Source of the DNA: Tetragonia tetragonoides
Taxonomy: Eukaryota; Streptophyta; Magnoliopsida; Caryophyllales; Aizoaceae
Length of the DNA: 64,000 nucleotides
Reading direction: 5' to 3'
Assembly: GCA_038025085.1 (NCBI GenBank)
Contig: CM076153.1
Location: 12,333,501 to 12,397,500 of the forward strand
A program made the translations under genes and the position numbers. Below, piece by piece: positions 46,150 through 58,510 of the stretch (position 1 is the stretch's first letter; every line of letters starts with the position of its first letter). Below the pieces are notes generated by a model. The model saw nothing but the letters and a program-made list of their open reading frames with translations. It was not told the DNA's origin and made no database searches.

Positions 46150-49100
46150 TCATTCCTCAACCTCGGTATTAAATATAAAACTAGGAAAAACTGTGGTGAT
46201 ATCCCTGAAAAATCACCATCAAGTGATGAGCTTAGAATTTACTACTATGATAAGGGGAGGCCACCCTACCAAAACAATACCGCTCACAGAAAATAAATTC
46301 AGAACATATCGTTTTACTACATTATTTATTAGTGAAATGAAGAGGCGTTCCAAGAAACCTCTAGCACAATAGAGAGATGAAGTCTATGTTATGCCTGAGT
46401 AGGGAGGATGAGTATGCAACTGGTGTATTACCATTCCCTGTATCTCTCCCTCCTTATGCAACGTCCTAAAGTTTCCATACAAAGGTCATTAGATTGACAT
46501 GAAGAAATGCGGGAAGTAACTTCTTAGGAAGTAGCAGTTTGTTAGGTTGTTTGGTCATTTGGAAGTTGGAAAAACAGGGGAAGTAACTTATCTATCCCTT
46601 TCGAGATTAGAACCTACAGGAAGTTACATCTCTTTGTTGGCAACCAAACAATATTGAACATTTCACAATAGTTCTTGGAAACCCAAGACAATTTCGACTT
46701 CACCAAACAACAACATAGGCTTGGAAATTCATGCTATACAAACAAATCAGAAAGCGTACTTCCTAACCCTCACAATATGCAAGACCACAGTGAGTCTTTA
46801 CCCAGTATTACACTTCAATAAAGCTTGCAGTAAAGAAGTTGTTAAATCTGGATCATTAAGTCAAATACTTCCATCAATTTTTTATTTTTTTTACTTCTAT
46901 TATAGGAATTCTTCATCAAATTGAATAGACAGGTACAAAGTTTAATGTGAAACAGTAAATGGTACTCAAATTCCAGTTAGTGTCTATAATTTTTGTTACT
47001 TATTTAACTGTTTTGAGCTCTATAATTTTTGTTACTTATTTAACTGTTTTGAGCTTCATACCGAAATCTGGCATCAAAACCAATTTGTCATTATGGGATG
47101 CACCCTCCAGGCTAATAAACTAAGAAAGAAAAATAACTGGGGAGAAATAATGACTGTTTCTGAGAGCGAGGAAGACAAGTAAGATGAGGGGATCATGGGC
47201 AAAGTGACATACTTCAGATAAGAAAGAGTCATATTCCTCATAAGGCCTGGGTTACGAATAACAAAAGCCTTCCAATCTTCCTTGCAGATTTTACCATCTC
47301 TGTCAGCATCAGCATCGGCAAATGTCTGTAGAAGAATGATAACTTATAAGCATAGCACTTCAACGCAGCCAAAAGAAAAGAAAAAGGATAAACAAGAAAC
47401 ACATAGCCCAAGCATCAGAAACTGTCTGAAGATAACTAACATATTGACTTATTTAGTGGGGTGCATTATTAAAGGTCAAAAACAAGGAGCCCCAGGAGGT
47501 ACCCTAGTTGCTCAAGTGCACGTCTCCTATAATGGAGGATCGGAGACCAAGGTTCAAATCTAATTAGGTATTTTTGAAGTTCCACACGCAAAAGAAACAA
47601 ACTGCAGGACACATGAACAAAGATTACCTTGTCAATGATAGCCTCTAGAAGATCATCAGATAGATCAAGCCCAGATTCTGATAGTATGGCAATAATCATT
47701 TGCTTAACCTGGACAAAAACATGTCTTAGAACTGCCATTCCACATCACGTAATATAAGAAAGAAATACAAAATGCACTTACTTCTTCACGTTCTATAAAC
47801 CCAGTTTGTCTCAAATCATAAAGACGAAAAGCAACTGCAAGAAATAAACAAAGAAAAGTAAAATCACTGAGCAAACGAAAAGCAGTTAAGTAGACTGTAC
47901 CTAAACTCTACAATATGGACTTACAATTAATTTTGTCTTCAAGAGGGGCATGGGGATGAAATACACTGAGAGCATGAATGAATTCCTCAAATTCGATTAC
48001 GCCATTCCTTTTTTCATCAAAGAGGTCAAAAACCTGCCAAATAGATATGATGGTCAATAACAGCTCCGATTATGGGGTAAGTATATGTTTCAACTCTTTG
48101 CATAAATATTTTAGGCAAATAAGATACAATGCCAGCTCTGAGATAGTCAAAAATCTACTTTTCAGAAGACCACCCTTGTGGTGATAGTAGTATAAGAAAT
48201 GCTATCTAGTGCCTCATGCCTTTTACAAACTGCTTCTCACCAAACTAACTCTAAACAAAATTAAAATAAAGCCCACCAAAGAGTTGAAATCCATACTATG
48301 ACTAAAAGCACAGGATCACCGGTGGTCTAAGGTGCTAGGCCCATCATTCAGTCACTTGCTTTTTTTCTTCAAATCATGGTCTATTATTTATGGTACACAG
48401 TAGTAAAAGTATAAAATTATGCTGCATTTTTTGTGTTTGAATTTCAATCTTTTTAATCGTGGTTAGGCCCCTTGCTTTGCGTAGGGGCGAGCCTTTACTC
48501 CCAAGTTTTGTGTCAAGGCTCCAAGCTCAGTCTTCCTCTTGCCTTTTACTGTACTGCTTCTTACACAAACAGTTTCAAACAAGAATTACCTGACAAAAGT
48601 TTTGAGTACAACTATTATAAAACATAGGGGAGAAAAATCAAGGGAAGAAAAATCAATTACCCGGTCCAGAAAAAGGTTTTCGCCATATGAGGTTCTGAAC
48701 AGTGCTAATTGAAGTTCCTCCTGCATATCAGTTAAGATATACCCATGAGAATTATCATTGAGTACCATATGATATAATTTATATTTTAAAGTGAGCATTA
48801 AAAATAGAGTTATATTAAGTCTAAAGTATAAAACAAAAGCAAGATTAGAATTAGCTTTCAGTGAATGAAGATAGATATCTAATGCTTACAACTAGACTTA
48901 TATTAAATAATAAGAGTTTGAATCACAAAAGGTTCCCTTCAACATTTGATAACTCTAATATTGTAAGTTAAGAATTAATCGAATTGAAAGTCAAGCAATA
49001 TCCCTTTGGATCATTATACAAATTACATATATATTCACATGATTATTTTTTTAACAACATTTCTAGATTCATCTTAATTCTGACACAAAACCAGGTAGGA

Positions 49101-50962
49101 TGATAAAGAAGAAATTTTGTTATGCAAAAGAGATTAAGTATTTTTTTTTATTTTTAAAAACAACACATGTATAAGAGAGTGATTTGTATAATAACAAAAT
49201 GAGAGATCAAAATAAGTGAGACCTGTGAATTGTCACAGGCTGTGGAGGGGCGGACCTAATCAAATTATTTAAAAAGAAAAGATCACAATTGCACTAACAC
49301 CCCAACATCAATAACAAAATATAGAAAAGCTAACTACTCGCTTTCACGGAATCAGAATCAGAATCAGTCTGGAAAAAGAATATACATTTTTTGAAATTGG
49401 AAAAAGAATATACATTTGTTGAGAGTAATTCTCTGATCTATTCTCTGATCAATTGCAAATCAAAAAAATGACCAAGAGTCAGATTTGATAGTGTCAATCT
49501 AATCTGATTTGAAAAGGTAAGTTCTAAATGAGTTGAAATAGTAATCTACATTGATGAAGACAGAATCTAACTCTTGAAGTTTGGAAAGGTTGAGATCATA
49601 GTGCGTCTGTGCGTGGCTGGATGACAGGGATCAATGTGGTTTCACATGCTTTTCTTTTTGAGCCAGTGGATTTGGTTTATGAAGGCCAGCTGTATCTATA
49701 GCTGTTTGACGCCGTAAATGGTGGGCTTTACTTTCAATGGCCTAACGTGGAGATGGAAGAATGGTTATCAATGGTCGGTAATGAGTGTCGTAGCTCGATT
49801 GAGGTGAAGACTCTAAATTGGATTCGAGCAACCACAGATACCAGCTTCAGCTTCATGTTTATTGGTTCAAGAGAGAGGGACACGAGGGGGGAGGGAGAGG
49901 GAGAGATTAATTGTGCAAGTACTAACATGAGTCAAACCACCAAAGGAATTAGAAAACACAGTTGAAATTTCTAAATTATGGGTCTTTCAAACTTCCATGA
50001 ATTTTTTTTGCAGGGTCAAACTTCCATGAATTTAGCCCATAAAAGTATTCAAATCCAATTTTTTTTGTGCATCCAAACAATGGAATTAGCGTAATTCAGC
50101 AATTTAGAATGACATCCATTTCCCTTAATTTAGTACATATTCAAATCCATTGTGCATCCAACTCGCATAATTCTGTAATTTAAAATGAAATCATGCACCC
50201 AAAACGGCAGTACTAAAAATCTACCTGAAAAGCTCAAAACAGACTTGCAACAAAATGCAGATTAACAATGCGTAACAAATACTCACATCACATAAAGTTG
50301 CAATAACTTTTTCCCCACTTTAGAAACCAAACAACACAACATTACAAAATCATTTCCCAGAAAAATATTCTCCCATCAACCTAACACACCCATAAGCTAA
50401 CAATTTCAAGGACCAAAAAAAAAAAAAATCAAAATAATACCTTGTGAATTAAGCCGTCATCAATGATAGAACTACTCAATTTCTTAAACAGCTCGAACAA
50501 TGCCTCCACCTCATTAACACTAACTGCAACATTAAATTAAAAAAAAAAAATCACATTAACAACGGCAAAAAAATCCTCGAAAAACAAAAACAAACTGAAA
50601 TTGAAAAAAAATCCAAACATACAAAATATCATTTACATCGAGTCTCACTAGCGAGGCGAGCGAGATCAGAGTAACCAAACTTGCATTTCTTGACCCTAGG
50701 TGTTGGTTTATACTCGAAACAATTCGCCGCTACGAAAAATAAAGCTTCAGCAATTGCTACGAAAGGGATTACTACAGCGCATAATTTCTCCCCAATTGTC
50801 AACGAGCTAGATCTCTGCAACATTATTGGTTAATCAATTCAAATCAATTATTTCATACAAACAATTAAACATCAAAATCTATTTCAGAGATTTGAATTGT
50901 TGAAGAAAATGAGGAGAGAGAGGATTTGGTATGAGTACCGATGAATTATTGCCGTAATTCAT
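46150..50962 (-). CDS. CBL10: calcineurin B-like protein 10 (CBL10) calcium sensor
   Basis: Nine minus-strand exons: 50962-50939, 50814-50637, 50523-50441, 48720-48661, 48033-47925, 47834-47782, 47708-47628, 47325-47213 and 46204-46150 (TGA). All junctions are GT-AG and in phase; the product is 251 aa (Arabidopsis CBL10 is about 256). It lacks the MGCxxS myristoylation site of other CBLs. Instead it has a hydrophobic N-terminal segment ([20 protein letters not shown]), the CBL10 hallmark that targets it to membranes. Four EF-hands follow: a degenerate first ([16 protein letters not shown]), then [27 protein letters not shown] and [15 protein letters not shown]. The C-terminus has the FPSF motif phosphorylated by CIPK kinases. 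CBL10 partners CIPK24/SOS2 in shoot and vacuolar salt tolerance. The CT-rich leader continues to about 51120. Confidence 0.95.
47486..47572 (+). mobile_element. tRNA-like SINE head in CBL10 intron 7
   Basis: GAGGTACCCTAGTTGCTCAAG (A-box-like) and AAGGTTCAAATCT (B-box-like) are separated by about 35 bp, the layout of a Pol III promoter. It is antisense to CBL10. Ends and target duplication were not found. Confidence 0.45.
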
Positions 50963-51189
50963 TGTAGGAAAATGATGGAATCTAGAGTTGCATCTTCTGA
51001 ATTTTTCCCGTGTTTTTCTCTGTCCTTGGTGATATGATGAGCTGAAGAATTGAGGAGAGAGAAAATAAATGGTATGGTCTACGGTGTGGAGGAGAGAGAA
51101 AGGGAGGAGGGCATAAAAAGAGAGAGAGTTCAAGCGGGTCACGTTTAATGATGGTATTATATTTAGGGTGGCTTAATTTTAATTATTTT

Positions 51190-51653
51190 TTTTTCTTCAT
51201 CAACACTATAAGTGAATGGCGCGTGAGAAAACTCGTTACATCATGTTCGGAAACAGTGGCTCGATCAACATAGCGTTATTAATGGACTAATATAATTCCT
51301 ATAAGTCAGCAGACACAAGACATAGAGACGGAAAATGATAATTTGAACCCGACTTTGCCTAACTAAACCATATATGAGTACTTTTGGAACCATAGATGTC
51401 GTCATTACTTTTTGGCTTCGGGATATAATGAACTAAAACAAAATGGCTTATAAAATTGTCGGCACTTCTTATTTATTGTGAAGTTGCGATGGTTATCGTA
51501 CCTCAGATCTCGGGTCAAATGGAAACAACCTCTCTATGAGACTCTCACAGAGATAAACTGTGTACAATCGACCCCTTCTTACCCTGCCTAGGCGAAAGCT
51601 TCTTTGGAGATAATGGGGTAATGTTAATGTTAATGTTAGATGTCGTCATTACT
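51190..51653. mobile_element. nested pair of SINEs
   Basis: The left part (about 51190-51409, minus) is a diverged copy of the SINE at 36103-36397. It shares AAGTGAATGGCG, TCAACATAGCG, AATTCCTA and TTTGAACC. Its head is split by a second SINE, plus strand, at 51410-51637, flanked by AGATGTCGTCATTACT (51394-51409 and 51638-51653). That second copy belongs to the family at 5794-5982, sharing GGCACTTCTTATTTATTGTG, CAGATCTCGG and ACCCTGCCTAGGCG, and ending in GTTAATGTTAATGTTA. It carries about 50 bp more at its head than the 5.8 kb copy. Confidence 0.8.
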
Positions 51654-53399
51654 AGTTATGGATTTATGGTGGTTTATTGTTGCGTTTTCATTCTTTTGTT
51701 TTTGTTTTCATTCTTTTAATTTGTTTTTGTTTTTTGTTTTGGTTTTTGTGTGGGGGTGAAAGGGCGAAAGGGAAATGTGCTTATCCAAACACAACTAAAG
51801 CCAGCTTGGAATTAGCAGTTTGGCCACGTGCGAATGCTTGGTTTTATTTTAGCCACCTCTCATGACTTTTTCTTTTGTTTTTGATTGTTTTTTCTTTTTT
51901 TGGGGTAAGTTTGGATTCGAAAGGAACAATACAACGAAAGAAACAAAAAAATTCAAGCAAAAGAAACAACAATGATGGAGCTCAATGGGTGCTACATACG
52001 TGCTAGTTACATTTACATTTATGAAATGTTGGAGAAGAATGTGATGGAGGAGCTTATGGGAAGGCTCATCAAAAATTTGTAACTTCGACTCCTTCCTCAA
52101 TTAAAGATTTGTCAAACTTAGTTTGACGAGATAAAAAAACTTAGTATGACAGAATAAAATTATGAGATAGATCGTAATTATCTATTTCAATTTTGGTTGA
52201 ATTGATTCTTTCACGTTGTAATTTTATTTGCTGCTTTGTAAGAATGCTTAATTTTGATGTTCCATACCTTTTGCCTTAGCGATGAGCTCTCTACACACTT
52301 CTTCAATATTTGCGCATATTGCTTGGCTAGTAATTAAATAGCTTCAACACCAAGCCTTATCAAGTTGAGAGCCATGCGAAAACAACTCATGGCAACAATT
52401 TCCTCAAACCCTTGTCGTATGCTATTAATTAGCAAACTTCTTCAAAGAGCTAACAATTCAATTCTTGAAGAGGAGGAGTCGCAAATGCTTCAATCGGCTC
52501 ACTACAATTACAACATAACATATCATTCTAAACTAGTCAGACCTATGTTCCATTATGTTTTCACATAGTGTTTAACATGTACATACATACTAAGCAGACA
52601 CTCGTAGCAAACTAATTAATCTTAGTTCTCACCTTTAATGCACTCTGAACACCATCTCATACCAAAAAAAAAAAACCATCACTCCTCAAAGCTTGCAAAA
52701 ATGAACTTAACTGGGGTCTATGGGTATGCCCCTCACTCGGCAAAGATTTTACGATTGTGCTGCTTCTAAAGCTACCCTATCATGGTGCCAAAATTCTCGA
52801 CCGCCCAATCAAAGTATCTTGTATTCTAATTAACCACCAAAATTTCCTTAAGCCATGTTTTGAATGGCCTAGAGTTGTTTATGGGCGGAAAGGCCCAGTA
52901 AACCTAGCCCATTCGCCCCTGAAAAATGGCGTATTTGGACCGTGTGTTATGGTGATTTTATAAGGACCCAGTCAGTTGGCCTGGGCCAAGTTTGCTTGCC
53001 AGTCTGTCTCATAGGCCAAAAGTCATGTGAAACCAAGCCCGTTTTAAATAGCTCTATAGTGTCATTACCCAAAACCTCATACTGGACTGAATAAATTGAC
53101 AAATGCGAAAGATGTGATCCTCAACCTCCTCTACCCCATAAATATGACAACTTAATTGGTAGTCTGTCAATTAGCCCACCACTATACTAGCAAATATCAA
53201 TGAACATCCTCCACCACTAAGAGTCTAAGACACCTTTAAACTTCATATCTTCTTATAAATATCCGTACAATACAAGACCCACGTCCCAAAAACCCACATT
53301 TTTCTGCTCCCACCCATATTAAAAAAAGAATTTTTTTTTTTATGAAAAGCCTTCACTTGATCTGCAAGATACTCTTTTAACACCCAAAATCACCATCGA

Positions 53400-53400
<1 letters not shown>
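51654..53400. other. intergenic spacer
   Basis: I see no supported gene. Frames at 51677-51865, 51849-52100, 52365-52568 and 52757-52963 have no recognisable domain. Confidence 0.4.

Positions 53401-53404
<4 letters not shown>

Positions 53405-53439
<35 letters not shown>
53405..53439. repeat. TA microsatellite
   Basis: An uninterrupted TA run of about 17 repeats. Confidence 0.95.
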
Positions 53440-53442
<3 letters not shown>

Positions 53443-55630
53443 GAGTTCATTTCGTGTGGTCACGCCACGTGGGATGTCACGCAAGCGCCCAAATTCGTGT
53501 GGTGATGACACGTATGCCGCCACCTAAGCCACTCATTAAGTGGGTCAATCATTAATGCATGATCATAAATACAACATAATATCATTATTATAATATTATT
53601 CAAATTATAAAATAAAATAACTTTTGTTATGCAAATTTAAAAATTATAATTCTTACTCCATCGGTACAGGTTCAGAAAACACTTCAAAATGAGATACATA
53701 TGTATTATCTCCTATAAAGTTGGGTTCTTTTCGTGTAAGGATGACAAGTGGGACGCCAGATGGGAGGGATATGTTCGTGTTAAGATAACATATAGGTGCC
53801 ACATCGGTATAGTATAAAAGTGAGTCCAATTCGTGTGGGCACAATACATAGGGCGCCACATAGGAGGTGTAAATTCGTGTGACGATGACACCTAATTAAG
53901 CGTCACGTAAGCAAAGCTTGCCACATAGCCTAACAACTATTCATCCAAGTGTCACTCATTAATGCCTCATCATAAGTCGAAAAATTATAAGTATTACTTC
54001 AATGGATTGGATTTGAAAAAACTTTCAAAATGAGATATATATGTCCTATAAAAGTTGGGTCATTTTCACCCAAGCGGTAATGACATGTAGGATACCACAT
54101 TAGAGGAAATGTTCGTGTGAACATGACAGGTAGATGTCACATGTGCACAACTTGGCCACATAACTTAACAGATCAATCCAAGTGTCAGAAGTTCATTATT
54201 ACTCGAATTTATTATATGATTTATTTGCATATTACTTCAAATTACAAAATAACATATCTTTAGTTACAATAAATCTAAAAATTATAAATCATAGTTGTTT
54301 AGATTGGTTTTGAAAATGTTTGGTATAAACTAATTGGATAAGACACTTAAGATATCCATATTTGTATTATATTAGTTGTAAATCACACTTGAATATTAGT
54401 AACGAAAACATATTCTAAACATTTAAATTCAATTTGTAATAAATATTTTATATTTATAAGAAAAACGGAGTCATTTTTCATCTACAGATGTCATATGGAC
54501 GAACATTTCGTGTGTAGGATGAAACATGAACGTGAACTCATCATCTACTCCAATGCTTTCTTAGCAAATTAATTGAGACTTTAATATAGCACTTTAGACA
54601 TACTTATATAATATAAATGTCACGCAAACGAAGAGTAGATTCAAGTAACACACTTTATAAGTTATGTTGAAATTTACGAATGTTGAACTACCTAACACAT
54701 TTGAGAAATAAATATTTAGGATCAAATTGTTGATTATAACTTTTGAAAGTGGAAAGTTTTTTCTCACCACTAATTGATTTATTTCAATTATCAAAAATTC
54801 AATTTCAATAAGAGACTGATTTTTAAATAGAGAGAGATTAATTATTCTTTATTTTTTTTCTTTGGAAATTTTGAAGTAGGCTCAAATCATGTTCATAGAT
54901 GCAGATCAATTTAAAAGGATATTTAGAAGTAAATTATGAGGGAGACATAAAGTTATACTATTATTTTTAAGAATTAGGATGCATCCTATGGATAAAAGTT
55001 TTACTAACATAAAATTAAATATATTTCACACATAATATTTATAATTTCATGCCATAAATTTTTAATGTCTTTATCAAATATATTAGTAAAAATATTTCTC
55101 TTTTTCTTTTCGTGTGTGCACGGCATGAAAGACGCCACATAGAGGCCCAAAATCGTGTGACGATGACACCGAAGCCGCCACAAAGGTTGCCACATAGCCT
55201 AACAACTCATCATACAAGTGTTTCCCCTTAATGCCTCAACATTAGTTAACTTTATTATATTTATTAGCATATTTTTAAATTAAAAAATAAAATAAATTTA
55301 GTTACGTAAGTCAAAAAAATCATAAATCTTATTTCAATGGATGGGATTTGAAAAAGGCTTTAAATGGAGATATATGTGACCTATACAAGTTGGGTCCTTA
55401 CTCCTTACCATGCAGTGATAAAATGTAGACGCCACATAAGAGGGAATATTCGTGTAAAGATGACACGTTGACGTCACATGTGCAACTTTGTCACGTATCT
55501 TAACAAATCATGATCCAAGTGCCAAATGATCAATATCACTCGACTTTATTATATAATTTATTTGTTTATTATTTCAAACTAATCAAAATAGCATATTTTA
55601 AGTTACGTAACTCTAAAAACTAAAAATCTT
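53440..55630. repeat. duplicated TTCGTGTG/GATGACAC spacer units
   Basis: A unit near 53820-54300 recurs near 55100-55630, offset by about 1.28 kb. For example CGTGTGACGATGACACC is at 53876-53892 and at 55154-55170, followed in both by GCCACATAGCCTAACAACT and then ACTTCAATGGATKGGATTTG. Shorter relatives occur at 53450-53560 and 53720-53800. The motif TTCGTGTNNNGATGACA with CGCCACATA recurs throughout. It is non-coding. Confidence 0.75.
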
Positions 55631-55703
55631 ACTTCATTAATTAAATTATCTTTTCTTATTCTTTTGTGAAAGTTTAAAGTATCCTCAAATTATGGTCATA
55701 AAT

Positions 55704-56259
55704 TAATATTTTCTTTTTTTTTGAGGGGAAAAGTAATTCTATTAATTGAAAGCCATACGACACTTACAAGAAGGATTGAATTCAACAAGAAATAGATCTA
55801 AAACATCAGAATACATTCGAATAAAAAAGCTATGTAGCACTAGAGATTCAACAATTCCGATCGGCTTCCATTTAATCGTTGTTTTCCATATTACAGCCTC
55901 TTCGCGGAAGACTCTGCTATAGCTTTGAATGCTCCAATCCGACATCGTAGACCATCTCTTGATAGAATAGATCCGCCAAAGTACCATACGAACAACAAAA
56001 CAAAAATCTAACAATACTCTCAAAAAGTGAGAGACAGCTGAACCCAATAAATGGGACAAACTAACTCTCACAGATGGAGAGACTGATATTATTCGACATA
56101 CTAAAACTAAAAAACAGAACAAAACAATGAAACAAAAAGAATTGGGGCTTACCATTAGCAAAGAATTGCTAATGACAGCCCCTAAACCAAAAAGCGGCTA
56201 GGATTTTTTTGGGAGGAAGGAGAGAGAGAAAAAGGAGAGCTGCAATTTAATATTTTCTT
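55704..56259 (-). mobile_element. short retroposon with 12 bp target-site duplication
   Basis: TAATATTTTCTT (55704-55715 and 56248-56259) flanks an insertion that, on the minus strand, starts CT-rich (CTCTCCTTTTTCTCTCTCTC) and ends in CCCCTCAAAAAAAA. A 139-codon open frame (56161-55742) is hydrophobic at its start and matches no domain I know. The CT-rich 5' end and poly(A) 3' end resemble the ORF2-less LINE at 6971-8867. Confidence 0.55.
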
Positions 56260-56513
56260 ACATTCCTTTTATTTCAGATGTATATCAATTTAAAAAGGTA
56301 TTTCATATAAAAATATTAAAATAGTTAAATATAGAATTAGTTGTGCGGAATACAACAGACATGAGGTATCACCTAAAAAGTTATCTTCATTTCCGAGAGA
56401 TATTTACCAGAAACTAGTTTTTACACCAAAATTCGGTCAAATAAAAAACCCTTCCTAAATCTAGGGGAGAGAAAAGGCATTTCTAAACCTAGGGGAGAGA
56501 GAAGAGAGAGAAG

Positions 56514-58510
56514 ATGAAACCCACGACGGCAAATCTGACAACCGTATCTCATGTGCTCGGAATCGTTGGAGCTGCGAGTGGGGTTGGTTTTGGGATACAA
56601 TCGGCGGTTTCCAGCGACCATGAACAAGAGAATCACAAAGACAGGTTCGAGCTTCTCATTGACGTTCTCAGAGATGAGGCGGAGGAGCCTTACGCCCTTA
56701 CCTGAGGACTATCAAAGAGCTTCTGAAAGATCATGCTGAGATGAAGGTAAAAATGGTTTGTTGTTTGGTTTACTTGTGTTTTATTTTAGTTTGTTAATAA
56801 TTTATTTTTTTTTGCAGAAGGAAATCAGTGCTGTTAAGAGTAGAGGTCCGGGTGGGTCGGGTCGGGTTTGGGTCATTCTGGGTTTGGGTAGTATCGGGTC
56901 AGAAGAGTTATCGGGTCGGGTTGGGTCGAGTCGGGTTGATTCGGGTTTATGTTGATGTCGGGTCACGGGTCAACTCGGGTCGGATTAGTTCGGGTTTCGA
57001 TTAAGTCGGATTCGGGTTAGTTCGATTTACGGGTCATATCAGGTCAAATTTAATTCAAGTTCCAGAGCATAAAAATTCGAAAATAATATGAAAAGCTCAA
57101 TTTTATATGAAAATTTTCAATAATATGGACCACATGTGTGTTAAGTTAGTGCTTTTTCAATCATTTTGAATATTATGTCACTATAAGTCGGATATACTCG
57201 GGTTTCGGGTTGAGTCGGTTCGGGTTCATTTCGGTTTCGGGTAACTTCGGGTCGGGTGTTATCGGTTTCGGGTCAATTCGGATAACGAGTGTTGTCGGAT
57301 GTCGGGTTGAACCAGGTCGGGTTGGGTCAGTTTCGGATAATGATAATTGATACATTTTCGGGTGTCGAGCGGGTCTGATATCAAGCGGATCGGGTCGGTT
57401 ATCTCGGGTCGAGTCGGATTTTGTCAGCTCTAGTTAAGAGTGTTGTTAAGAGTGCTGAGAATCCTGCTGCTAACAAGGTAAAAATTTATGCCTAAGTAGA
57501 TGTATACATCATTGTCGTATAATATACTAAAATGAATAAACTAGAGATGAATATACTAAAACATTCTTTCTAAGTAATGTATTAGTATCTTTGATTATGT
57601 AGATTGTTAGTTCAAAATCTGAGTACAATGTGACAATGGGGCTTGATGTTTTCCAATGAAAATGTTTGGGATGTCATAGATTTCCTATGAAGTTGTCAAA
57701 ACAAAACAGCTATCAACTAGCACAACTGATCTTACAATCTACTAGCACAACTGGCTATTAGCTTCGTAAAAATTTGTTATCCCCACTGACTGTCAATACT
57801 CTTTAGCTGCAATCTATATTTTTCCCCTAAATTTGAAGTTAGTATTAGAGATGAGTATCACTTCTTAGGTTTGTGTTCTCTGTACTATGTTTTTTGGGAG
57901 GTAAAACTCATTATCAAAACATAACCATCAAATATAAGACTCCTAATTTGGTCAGGGATCCTCCCTGTGAGCTGGTTATTGCTCAGGGAAACATCCGAAA
58001 GTGCGGCAGGGCTGCAAAGTGATGTGGGTATTGGACCAGAGAATTTATTAGAAGAAAGTTCTCTAGGGCCTTGAGGTTTCCTAACGTGGGTGGAATTTGG
58101 CCCTCGAACCGATTACCATCCAATTTGAGGGTCTTAAGCATTGGCAGACGGCCTAGGTTTGAAGGGATAGGTCCCATTAGGGAGTTGCCCTCTAGGACAA
58201 GCTGTGAGAGGTGTCCCAGACCGGACAGGGTTACCGGAATTGTGCATTTAGTATGCTTCATCCCACTAATGACAAGCACCTCAAGACATTGCAAGTTACC
58301 TAAAGCAGGAGAGAGAGTGCCCTCAATGTAAACATCATCCTCAGCACTAAAATCTTAAGAACATAGATATCATGATTACTTCAGAGTAATACAATAGTAT
58401 CCAGATATAATCTATTTTTGAGGATCCTACCTATAATTTCTTACTTGTTTCCCTGTCGTTTTATGCAGGATCCAGTCTTAAAGCCACAGCCTCCACCTCA
58501 ATCCAAGTAA
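56514..58510 (+). pseudogene. small plant gene of unknown function, frameshifted and split by a MITE
   Basis: Exon 1 starts at 56514 (MKPTTANLTTVSHVLGIVG) and ends at 56746. Exon 2 is 56818-57477 with an inserted MITE (56841-57432). Exon 3 is 58469-58510 (DPVLKPQPPPQSK, TAA). In the start frame a TGA follows EEPYALT at about 56702. The next frame continues sensibly (LRPYLRTIKELLKDHAEMK), so a one-base shift lies near 56690. Without the MITE, exon 2 would read KEISAVKSVVKSAENPAANK, in phase with its neighbours. The product would be about 110-120 residues with a helical middle. I do not recognise a function. Two independent lesions make this copy non-functional unless an undamaged allele exists. 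Confidence 0.6.
56833..57440. mobile_element. 592 bp hAT-like MITE in a coding exon
   Basis: GTTAAGAG at 56833-56840 and 57433-57440 is an 8 bp target-site duplication, the hAT size. The element starts TAGAGGTCCGGG and ends TTTTGTCAGCTCTA, with TAGAG/CTCTA inverted tips. The interior is rich in CGGGTCGGGTT-like repeats. It interrupts exon 2 of the small pseudogene. Confidence 0.8.

Noticed and set aside
48310..48560. Possible SINE or multicopy repeat in CBL10 intron 4 (GGTGGTCTAAGGTGCTAGGC)
   Set aside because: The A-box-like stretch has no convincing B box, tail or target duplication.
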